NCBI GenBank assembly: GCA_964617955.1
Contig: CAZTXB010000011.1
Location: 1 to 64,000, forward strand
From: JABWCE01 sp964617955
GTDB taxonomy: Bacteria > Bacteroidota > Bacteroidia > NS11-12g > UBA9320
DNA length: 64,000 bases
Direction of reading: 5' to 3'
In this document: one piece after another, positions 53,637-60,911 of the stretch
Layout: the number at the start of each line of letters is the position of its first letter
Numbering within the stretch: position 1 is the first letter of the stretch
Translations under genes and position numbers: made by a program
The notes under the pieces: generated by a model
Databases searched by the model: none
What the model was told of the DNA's origin: nothing
Seen by the model: only the letters and a program-made list of their open reading frames with translations

Positions 53637-55031
53637 ATGAGCGAAGAAAATTTAAAATTATTTACAAGTTTACCCAAGGAGCAAGCCCGACCCCTTGCCA
53701 CCACTCACAAAACAAGGCCACAGATGGAGGCCATTTCATCGCGACACTTGATCAAGGTGCTTCCTTGGGTCAATGTTTCCGGAGGAGTATATAGGGTCAA
53801 TAGACGACAAATTTTAGAACTCCGAAAAGGTTTGGTCTCTTTTGATGAAACCAAGGCAGAGCCTAGCATTAAAGGACCATCGCTCAACCAACTCCCATGC
53901 TTTAGAAATGTAAGACACGCAGAATTATTGGATCAAATAGCCGCTGCGGCCGTAAAAAAGGAATTTAAGAAGGGTGACACCATCGTGGCAAAGGATTCGC
54001 CTGCAACCCATGTTTATTTTATTTACAGAGGTAAAATATCATTCTTCGAATCAGGAGCCTACAATTCCGATGTATTGGTATCCGACAAAGGAAATGGTTA
54101 CTACTTTGGTGAATTTGGTCTGCATACCGTCGATCCTGTATTCAGTTATAATGCAGTGGCTACAACCAATGTTACAGTCTTGGAAATCGATTACGCGTTA
54201 GTAAAATCGGTCCTCAATTCTTCCCCCGACTATCAGGATCATCTGTCAATATACAGATCGACCCGCGAAAATATCAACGAATTGACAAATGCCAAAGGCG
54301 AATCCATTGTAGAACTATTTTCAGGTGGACAAGAGGGAGAACCCGACATCCCTAACACCTTTGTAGCCTATGATCCCACTCCCAGAGAGTATGAACTGCA
54401 CATTGCGCAAACCGTTTTGAGGATATCAACCAAAGTTTCTGATCTTTATAATAATCCTTATAATCAAACCGAAGAACAAATCAGACTCACCATTGAGGAA
54501 CTGAGAGAAACTCAGGAATCGGAGATGATTAACAATGAATCATTTGGTCTATTGCACAACGCCGATTATAAGCAGCGCATAAATACCAAAACAGGCCCGC
54601 CTACCCCTGACGACCTGGATGAACTGCTTTCAAAGCGAAGAAAGACCCAGTATATTTTTGCCCATCCCAAGGCCATTGCAGCCTTTACCCGCGAATGCAC
54701 GAAGCGTGGAATTTATCCTGCTACAGTCGACTTTAACGGTTCGGAATGTTTGGCTTGGAGAGGTGTACCACTTTTGACCTGCAATAAAATTCCGGTTAAA
54801 AACGGATTGACCTCCATGATAGCCATGCGCACCGGCGAAGAAGATCAGGGGGTTGTAGGACTCTATCAAATGGGCATCCCCGAAGAAGTTGAACCGAGTT
54901 TGTCGGTTCGGTTTATGGGTATTAATGAAAAAGCCATCATCTCCTATTTAATAACCAATTACTTCTCAGTGGCTGTGCTTGTGCCCGACGCGCTTGGCGT
55001 ATTGGACAATGTAGAGGTAGGCGTATACTGA
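53637..55031 (+). CDS. Family 2B encapsulin shell protein (HK97 fold with cyclic-nucleotide-binding domain)
   Basis: The 464-residue protein has the family 2 encapsulin start (LFTSLPKEQARPLATTHKTRPQM ... SSRHLIKVLPWVNVSGGVYRVNRR). An inserted cNMP-binding domain spans about 105-215 (FKKGDTIVAKDSPATHVYFIYRGKI, YYFGEFGL), and the rest of the HK97 shell fold follows, including the E-loop/P-domain region and the A-domain. It self-assembles into a protein nanocompartment. In the phosphate-binding cassette the Glu of GEFGL is kept, but the Arg usually present before the next strand seems to be replaced (SYNAVA). The terpene cyclase gene starts 11 bases after the stop and encodes the expected cargo. 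Confidence 0.92.
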   Translation: MSEENLKLFTSLPKEQARPLATTHKTRPQMEAISSRHLIKVLPWVNVSGGVYRVNRRQILELRKGLVSFDETKAEPSIKGPSLNQLPCFRNVRHAELLDQIAAAAVKKEFKKGDTIVAKDSPATHVYFIYRGKISFFESGAYNSDVLVSDKGNGYYFGEFGLHTVDPVFSYNAVATTNVTVLEIDYALVKSVLNSSPDYQDHLSIYRSTRENINELTNAKGESIVELFSGGQEGEPDIPNTFVAYDPTPREYELHIAQTVLRISTKVSDLYNNPYNQTEEQIRLTIEELRETQESEMINNESFGLLHNADYKQRINTKTGPPTPDDLDELLSKRRKTQYIFAHPKAIAAFTRECTKRGIYPATVDFNGSECLAWRGVPLLTCNKIPVKNGLTSMIAMRTGEEDQGVVGLYQMGIPEEVEPSLSVRFMGINEKAIISYLITNYFSVAVLVPDALGVLDNVEVGVY

Positions 55032-55042
55032 TACGGGAAAAA

Positions 55043-56110
55043 ATGATGAATTCCACTCTAAACGCATACGAATTGGTAAGGCGTATTTTAAATGAAGGCC
55101 CCAGTGGATTGGGCACTCAAACTACAAATATTGCCGCCATTTTGAATAGACCCGATGAGGAGTCGGATACAGAACTGCGGCATCGCAAGCCTTATAGAAC
55201 TGATGAAAAATTAGGGGATGAACTCAACCAAAGATTGATGGTTTGGGCCGAAAGCATAGGACTGTACGAAGGGCATCTCGAGTACCTTGAGAAATGCAAT
55301 TTCGGCCGCTACGTAATGCTTACCTATGCTTTTTCAAACGACAGGGAAAGGTTGTTCCTGGCCGGACAAGCCATGTTGGCTCTGTTTGGCCTTGACGATT
55401 ACTTTGTAGACGATAGCCGCTCAGGCGCCACTCTTGACATGGTTGGAAGAAATCTTTCCCTCTGCATGTCGGCTCTGGATGAGCCTTTTTTTACAAGCAA
55501 ATACAATGAAGATACAGAAAATGGCCTCACCCATCCGGTGTTCATAGCCTTGAGGCAATACGTCGACAAAACGGCCAGATTTGGGACCCCTCAGCAAGTG
55601 GCCCGCGTGAGACACGAAGACATGTGTTTGTTCGTTGCCATGTGTCAGGAGTCGAGTTGGAGAACCAATAAGATGGTAGCTCCGGTTTGGGAGTACCTTG
55701 GCGGAAGGCAAATGAACGGTTTCACCCCATGTTTAACCCTTATCGACGTGGTAGAAGGATATGAACTGCCTCACAATATCTATTCCTTACCAAAAGTGAG
55801 AAAGATTGTGAAAATTGCCGGTCTGGTGTGTGTCATGGTCAATGACCTGGTGTCTACGGAAAAGGAACTCGAAGCAGGTGTTCATCAATTTGGAATCAGA
55901 GAGGCCATAGCCAAGGAGGAGGGATGCTCAATGGCAGAGGCTCATAAAAAAGGCATTCGTCTGCATAACGATCTCCTAAGGATTTTTGAAGATACCTCTA
56001 AGGAACTGATGGTATATGCAACTCCTGATTTGAGGCGCTTTATTGTTGGATTGGAAGCATGGATAGCCGGCAGCCATGAATGGCATACCACCAGCAAAAG
56101 ATACTCTTAA
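55043..56110 (+). CDS. Terpene cyclase, family 2 encapsulin cargo (2-methylisoborneol-synthase-like)
   Basis: The 355-residue class I terpene synthase carries the metal motif D118-D119-x3-D123-D124 (LDDYFVDD). The NSE motif is N267-D268-L-V-S271-x3-E275 (VNDLVSTEKE), and a C-terminal Arg353-Tyr354 pair is present. All catalytic motifs are intact. The N-terminal 50 residues are a variable extension with ELVRRILNEGPSGLGTQT, a possible signal for loading into the shell. The closest well-known class is bacterial 2-methylisoborneol synthase, but no geranyl-diphosphate methyltransferase gene is nearby, so a different product is possible. It probably acts inside the shell. Confidence 0.9.
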   Translation: MMNSTLNAYELVRRILNEGPSGLGTQTTNIAAILNRPDEESDTELRHRKPYRTDEKLGDELNQRLMVWAESIGLYEGHLEYLEKCNFGRYVMLTYAFSNDRERLFLAGQAMLALFGLDDYFVDDSRSGATLDMVGRNLSLCMSALDEPFFTSKYNEDTENGLTHPVFIALRQYVDKTARFGTPQQVARVRHEDMCLFVAMCQESSWRTNKMVAPVWEYLGGRQMNGFTPCLTLIDVVEGYELPHNIYSLPKVRKIVKIAGLVCVMVNDLVSTEKELEAGVHQFGIREAIAKEEGCSMAEAHKKGIRLHNDLLRIFEDTSKELMVYATPDLRRFIVGLEAWIAGSHEWHTTSKRYS

Positions 56111-56131
56111 TTTTCTGGGAGAAATTATTCC

Positions 56132-56956
56132 TTAATCAGACCACTCTTTATAGGTTTGCCAAACCTTGTTGTCAATAGACGCATTAAGCCTCTTATTTTT
56201 GGTTCTGGCCGATTTAACTGAGCCATAAATATTGCCGATGTAGAGCCCCGTTCCCAAACCGGCATAAATAAGAAAAACCCCCGATTTTAAACCGCGCGCC
56301 TGGTATCCTCTATAAGCCTGAAATGCCGAAATGCCGGTAAATAAAAAGGCGATTAATCCATCTTTATAGTAGCCTGTATACACTTTCCCCGCACCCGGCA
56401 TGAGGGTTGATAAGGTTCCTGCCAACCATGGCTTTTTGTATCGAAGACTTGCTCCGGCTTGTGCAAGCTGATAATAGCGGCTTAATGTCTTACTGTTTTG
56501 ATAGCCTTCGGCTGAGATGTAATCAACGGCCGAAGTCCAATTATGTGAAAACAATAGAGAAGGCGATTTAAAAAATACAAGATTGTCGATAGAATCCTTT
56601 GGGCTCGAATTTAAAAAACTCAAGGGTTCTGCTTCAAATAAACAGAGGTTCTTTTCATGGCTAAACAGGCCTTTCTGATCGTCGGGCAGGCGGGTACTGA
56701 TGAATGAATAATGATCCAAACCCCTGGTGGGCACATTGCTCTTTCGGTAGCTCTTCATGAGATAGAGATGCGCCGACCAATTAAGAGAATCTAAAAAACA
56801 AACCCTCTCAAACTCAGAACTTGCCCTTTGGAATTCTCTTGATTCGAATAAGTACCTGGCATATTTCTCCGACTGCGCCAGTCCAAAGATATCCTGAGAA
56901 TTTGAATTAAAAGACAGGAGACAAAAAAGGGTAAAAGCCATATTACCTTTCCACAT
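56132..56956 (-). CDS. Hypothetical membrane protein with TM2-like C-terminal region
   Basis: The 274-residue protein has a signal peptide (about 1-20) and a helical TPR-like region (about 28-160, ESREFQRASSEFERVCFLDSLNWSAHLYLMKSY). A C-terminal hairpin of membrane segments follows, with LSTLMPGAGKVYTGYYKDGLIAFLF and GIYAGLGTGLYIGNIYGS-like glycine motifs. The P-G-x-G-x-x-Y-x-G pattern resembles TM2 and DUF5683 proteins of Bacteroidota. It is convergent with the terpene cyclase gene. Function unknown. Confidence 0.7.
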   Translation of the reverse strand: MWKGNMAFTLFCLLSFNSNSQDIFGLAQSEKYARYLFESREFQRASSEFERVCFLDSLNWSAHLYLMKSYRKSNVPTRGLDHYSFISTRLPDDQKGLFSHEKNLCLFEAEPLSFLNSSPKDSIDNLVFFKSPSLLFSHNWTSAVDYISAEGYQNSKTLSRYYQLAQAGASLRYKKPWLAGTLSTLMPGAGKVYTGYYKDGLIAFLFTGISAFQAYRGYQARGLKSGVFLIYAGLGTGLYIGNIYGSVKSARTKNKRLNASIDNKVWQTYKEWSD

Positions 56957-57147
56957 GCTTGATATTATTTAAATCTTTGTTGGCACAATGTAAACTCATT
57001 TTGGGATTTTTTGAACCAAATTGAATAAAATTTATTTTAATGAAAAATTAAAGTAATTCATTTTAAGCATTTTAGTTTTTGGCATGTCAATTGTAAACTG
57101 GTATATAGAAAATTAAATTGTCAAAAAAATTAGGTTTAGCTTTAATT

Positions 57148-57175
57148 AAGACTCGCTGTGAAGCGGGTCTTTTTT
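57148..57175 (+). terminator. Orphan intrinsic terminator-like hairpin
   Basis: The stem AAGACTCGC / GCGGGTCTT has one G-T pair around a 6-base loop, then a run of T residues. It points to the right. The gene on the right (accC) reads the other way and the gene on the left (56132-56956) also reads leftward, so no annotated gene ends here in this orientation. It could end a small RNA starting within 56957-57147 or limit antisense transcription. Confidence 0.6.
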
Positions 57176-57179
57176 GCTT

Positions 57180-58652
57180 TTAGGTTAATTTTCTGTTGAG
57201 AAACCAGGCTTTTTTTGAACCCATTTTTGGAAGCACGACCTCTTTTTTATTTTCCTCAGTGAACCATGCCGCAAACAAGGAGCCTACTTCGTCATAATGC
57301 CCATACAGCTTTTCAGGCTCAAAATGTTTTTTGATAAAATGGGTATCAAAACTTCCACTTGTAAACGCCTCATGATTCATCACATATTTTCCAAATGGCA
57401 AGGTGGTTTTAATGCCTTCCACTTCGTATTGATCAATCGCTTTTTGCATCAATGCAATGGCCTCCGGTCTGGATTCGGCCCACACGATTAACTTGGCGAT
57501 CATGTTGTCGTAAAAAATGGGAATTTCCATACCTTGTTCCATGCAATCGTCAACCCTAATGTGGTCCCCTTCAGGTTTTTTGTAAAGTGAAAGGGTGCCA
57601 ATACTTGGCACAAAATCCTCTGCAGGATCTTCAGCACAAACCCTCAACTCAATGGAATGTCCGTTAAGTTTAATCTCCTCCTGAGCATACCCTAGGGGTT
57701 CGCCATTTGCAATTCTGATTTGCTCATGTACGAGGTCAAGACCGGTAATCATTTCTGTTACTGGATGCTCAACCTGAAGACGCGTGTTCATTTCTAAAAA
57801 GTAGAAGTCGAGGTTTTCATCTAAAAGAAATTCAACTGTACCTGCACCGGTATAATGGCATGCCTTGGCAACATTCACTGCCGATTCCCCCATTTTTTTT
57901 CTTAACTCAGCATTGACAACTGCTGAGGGCGCTTCTTCAACCAATTTTTGATGGCGCCTTTGTATGCTGCATTCGCGCTCAAAGAGATAGACTATATTTC
58001 CATAATTATCTCCTAAAATTTGTATCTCAATATGACGGGGGCTTCCTACATACTTTTCGAGGAAAACCGAACCATCCCCGAAAGCACTTTTCGCCTCGTT
58101 GATAGCCAGTTGCATTTGTTCCTCAAATTCTTCCTGCCTTTGCACTACCCTCATTCCTTTACCTCCGCCGCCGGCACTTGCTTTAATCAGGACAGGAAAG
58201 CCAATGTGACGCGCCTGTGCCTTTGCCTCTTCAATATCGGTGATGGCCGTATTAATACCGGGAACCATCGGTACGTCGTATGAGGCCACTGCCTCTTTAG
58301 CCGCTAATTTACTTCCCATGAGCTCCATTGCTTGAGGACTGGGACCAATCAATGTAATACCGGCCTGTTTAACCTTTCTCGCGAAATCGGCATTTTCCGA
58401 TAAAAAACCATATCCCGGATGAATCCCGTCTACTTGGTTTTCCTTGCATATTTCAATAATCTTATCGCCCAAAAGGTAGGATTGGGCGGATGGAGGGGGA
58501 CCCAGCAAAAAGGCCTCGTCGGCAAATTTTACGTGCAAGGCATTTCTGTCGGCTTCGGAATACACTGCCACAGTTTTGATACCAAGTTTTTTACAGGTAC
58601 GCATCACCCTTAGGGCAATTTCTCCTCTGTTAGCGATTAAAATTTTTTTCAA
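57180..58652 (-). CDS. accC: Biotin carboxylase subunit of an acyl-CoA carboxylase
   Basis: The 490-residue enzyme carboxylates biotin using ATP and bicarbonate. The N-terminal ANRGEIALRV and HPGYGFLSEN, the ATP-grasp glycine loop KASAGGGGKGMRV, ERECSIQRRHQK and EMNTRLQVEHPVTE are all in place. It is about 40 residues longer than E. coli AccC, with a C-terminal extension (VVLPKMGSKKAWFLNRK) that is not a biotin domain, as seen in acyl/propionyl-CoA carboxylase subunits of Bacteroidota. No biotin carrier or carboxyltransferase gene is adjacent. A short palindromic region (58679-58696) lies in front of it. Confidence 0.93.
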   Translation of the reverse strand: MKKILIANRGEIALRVMRTCKKLGIKTVAVYSEADRNALHVKFADEAFLLGPPPSAQSYLLGDKIIEICKENQVDGIHPGYGFLSENADFARKVKQAGITLIGPSPQAMELMGSKLAAKEAVASYDVPMVPGINTAITDIEEAKAQARHIGFPVLIKASAGGGGKGMRVVQRQEEFEEQMQLAINEAKSAFGDGSVFLEKYVGSPRHIEIQILGDNYGNIVYLFERECSIQRRHQKLVEEAPSAVVNAELRKKMGESAVNVAKACHYTGAGTVEFLLDENLDFYFLEMNTRLQVEHPVTEMITGLDLVHEQIRIANGEPLGYAQEEIKLNGHSIELRVCAEDPAEDFVPSIGTLSLYKKPEGDHIRVDDCMEQGMEIPIFYDNMIAKLIVWAESRPEAIALMQKAIDQYEVEGIKTTLPFGKYVMNHEAFTSGSFDTHFIKKHFEPEKLYGHYDEVGSLFAAWFTEENKKEVVLPKMGSKKAWFLNRKLT

Positions 58653-58699
58653 ATTTATGTTATTGTATTGCCAAAACTGGTTATAACCACGGTTATGGT

Positions 58700-59167
58700 C
58701 TAGTGTTGAGCCGGATCATTTAACATTGGCAACTTAGCCATTTCTCCTTCGTGATACTTGACCGTATTCATGCCAAAAACCCCACCTGAAGTCTGGGCCA
58801 CTCTCAGGCCAAAATTCTTCAGACTCTTGTATAAATCAATAGCCAGATGGTTTTCCAGTTTTGTAAAAATAACATTAAGCCCCTTGAGTTCCTCTGTTAA
58901 TACTTTTTCTCTTTCCACCATTTCCTTTGGCAGTTGGCTTAGGATTTCCTTAAGCTTTAATTCTACATCATGGTCAATTTCCTTGTAGAGATGACGAATA
59001 TCGGAAGTTTCAGAAAAAGCTTTGGTATGAATCAGGCTAACGGTTCTTTCGATTTCTGCATCATCCACTTCGCCATCGGCTCCGGCAACAAGAATACTCA
59101 CCAACAGAGGCGCCTTTTTAACCAGCTCCTGCTCATCTCGGTGTAATTTACTAATATGGTATAACAT
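58700..59167 (-). CDS. TerB-like protein
   Basis: The 155-residue protein has the tellurite-resistance TerB-like pattern: LLVSILVAGADGEVDDAEIERTVSLI near the N-terminus (acidic, metal-binding-like DGEVDDAE) and helical repeats. The short C-terminal segment GGVFGMNTVKYHEGEMAKLPML is unusual. Function is unknown; TerB-family proteins are linked to stress responses at the membrane. It is upstream of accC on the same strand with a 47-base gap, so co-transcription is possible. Confidence 0.75.
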   Translation of the reverse strand: MLYHISKLHRDEQELVKKAPLLVSILVAGADGEVDDAEIERTVSLIHTKAFSETSDIRHLYKEIDHDVELKLKEILSQLPKEMVEREKVLTEELKGLNVIFTKLENHLAIDLYKSLKNFGLRVAQTSGGVFGMNTVKYHEGEMAKLPMLNDPAQH

Positions 59168-59223
59168 TTATGGATATTTTTGTGCCGCGAAATTAAAAAA
59201 TACATAGCACATTCCTTCCTGTT

Positions 59224-59886
59224 TTGAATAAAACAACTTCATCTGTCAAAAATTTAATCTCCGTCTATTTCACTGTAGAGTGGCGACAAATGTTTGCGTT
59301 GCAGGGGGTGATGGTACAAATGATTGGTTCGGTTTTTTTAATTAAATTAAGCATGAACCATTTATCGCTTCCGGTATGGAACGCAATGTTCTGGTTAATG
59401 ATTTTATTCAATACCATGAACACGATCTCAAAAGGATTCCTTCAGGAATCAGAAGGGAAACTGCTTTACTACCACAGCATCTGTAAGGCTGAGGATATGA
59501 TTTTGTCAAAGATTATTTTCAACTCTCTTATATCGCTTGTATTGCTCCTCTTCTTTAGCATGGGCTATTCCTTGGTGCTGGGCTTTCACGTACAGCTGCC
59601 TTTGCAGTACTTATTGGTGGCGGTTCTATTTACCATTGGGCTCTCCTCCGTCTTCACCATGGTTTCTGCCATTGCGGCAAGTTCAGGTAATAACCATCTG
59701 CTCATTCCTGTTTTGGGCTTGCCATTGATGATTCCCCTGTTGCTCATAACCACTAAGGCCGCAAAAAAAGCAATGGACGGAATTGAAAGCAATGCCATCT
59801 ATTACGATTTAGCAGCTCTGGCATTAATGGATGCCATGGTCATTTATCTTGCGCTCATACTTTATAAATTTCTTTGGAAGAGTTAG
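59224..59886 (+). CDS. ccmB: Heme exporter protein B (cytochrome c maturation)
   Basis: The 220-residue protein has six membrane segments and CcmB-specific sequence: WRQMFALQGVMVQMIGSVFL at the N-terminus, NTMNTISKGFLQESEGKLLYYHSI and SSVFTMVSAIAASSGNNHLLIPVLGLPLMIPLLL in the core. It is one membrane part of the heme ABC exporter needed to attach heme to apocytochromes c. No ccmA or ccmC lies next to it in the window. It fits with the CxxCH proteins encoded here. TTG start. Confidence 0.9.
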   Translation: MNKTTSSVKNLISVYFTVEWRQMFALQGVMVQMIGSVFLIKLSMNHLSLPVWNAMFWLMILFNTMNTISKGFLQESEGKLLYYHSICKAEDMILSKIIFNSLISLVLLLFFSMGYSLVLGFHVQLPLQYLLVAVLFTIGLSSVFTMVSAIAASSGNNHLLIPVLGLPLMIPLLLITTKAAKKAMDGIESNAIYYDLAALALMDAMVIYLALILYKFLWKS

Positions 59887-60042
59887 TCTAAGCCATATTT
59901 TAGTCATTGGCTATGAATGAAAAGACAACTAAGACTAGGAAATAAAATCAAGACAAACTGATGAGAAGGATTAAGGTAATATCCGAAAATGATCAGCCCA
60001 TTTAAACATTCAAAAATGATGGGTCAGATGTCCTTTGGGTAA

Positions 60043-60849
60043 CTATTTTGGATAAAAGTAATACTGTCCTCCATCGTCGATAAAGGTGCGTGGCAGGACG
60101 TGGGTTGCTTCAAAATAAATATAGAGTGAACGCAAGCTCCCCCATAATCTCGAAAACGCAGGATTGTTGTAGCTTTTTGAAATGGACTTGTAATTTTCGC
60201 GGGTAAGCCTGCAGGGAAATATATGAACGGGAATGCGTTTTTGCCCAAAATATCGGGCTTGCATGGCTAAAATGTACACTTCTTTCACCCTTTTGGTGGT
60301 GATGGGAAGACAGCCTATCGATTCACAGGCCCCGTGAATATAAATATCTCCTCCCCATCGGCCTCGCACACCTAATATACTGTCCGCTCTGTTTGGGTAA
60401 TTAATGCCCAGTGAAAGATGGTAATTGCTGTAGGGGTTAAACTCATTGATGTAATACACGCCTTCGGGTATTTGTTTATCCCCTTGTTTTAGTTTAGGCC
60501 CTAGGAAACCTGACATGGCACAAATTTTATAGAGTTTATAAAAGGCAAAGGTATCTATGCCTTTTCCCTTAACCCAAACCTCAAACTGTTCCTCCTTTTT
60601 AAAAGCCCTGATCAAGATTTCATAATCCATCATGGCAATATTTTTAGTGAGAAGCCAATTGTCTATGCTGTCAATTTTTTCTTCATAAGCAGCCAAAACC
60701 CTGCTGTTCGACAATTGATTTCGTTTAAACCCTTCGTCACGGTGAGAAGGACGCGTAGCATGATGAAACGATGAGTTCAGAATCACATAGCCGACGAATA
60801 CTATAAGTCTTAAATGATGGTGGCTTAAGAGGTTTGAAGTATTTATCAA
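60043..60849 (-). CDS. L,D-transpeptidase-like (YkuD) envelope protein
   Basis: The 268-residue protein has an N-terminal membrane anchor or signal (about 12-28). A YkuD-type active site follows: IHGACESIGCLPIT, with the HG...S-x-G-C-x-P/R pattern and the catalytic Cys near residue 178. Upstream, GVYYINEFNPYSNYHLSLGINYPN matches the substrate-facing strand of these enzymes. They cross-link peptidoglycan stem peptides or attach lipoproteins. A C-terminal tail of about 70 residues after the active site is not typical. It is convergent with ccmB. Confidence 0.85.
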   Translation of the reverse strand: MINTSNLLSHHHLRLIVFVGYVILNSSFHHATRPSHRDEGFKRNQLSNSRVLAAYEEKIDSIDNWLLTKNIAMMDYEILIRAFKKEEQFEVWVKGKGIDTFAFYKLYKICAMSGFLGPKLKQGDKQIPEGVYYINEFNPYSNYHLSLGINYPNRADSILGVRGRWGGDIYIHGACESIGCLPITTKRVKEVYILAMQARYFGQKRIPVHIFPCRLTRENYKSISKSYNNPAFSRLWGSLRSLYIYFEATHVLPRTFIDDGGQYYFYPK

Positions 60850-60911
60850 GTTGAGAACTTTTAAATCTGTATTCTGTGTGTTTTTTTTATTTCTGTAAGT
60901 TTTTCATCCCT

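Noticed and set aside
53637..55031. HK97-fold shell gene as a prophage capsid
   Set aside because: No portal, protease, terminase or tail gene is nearby, the protein has the inserted cNMP-binding domain of family 2B encapsulins, and a cargo enzyme gene follows.
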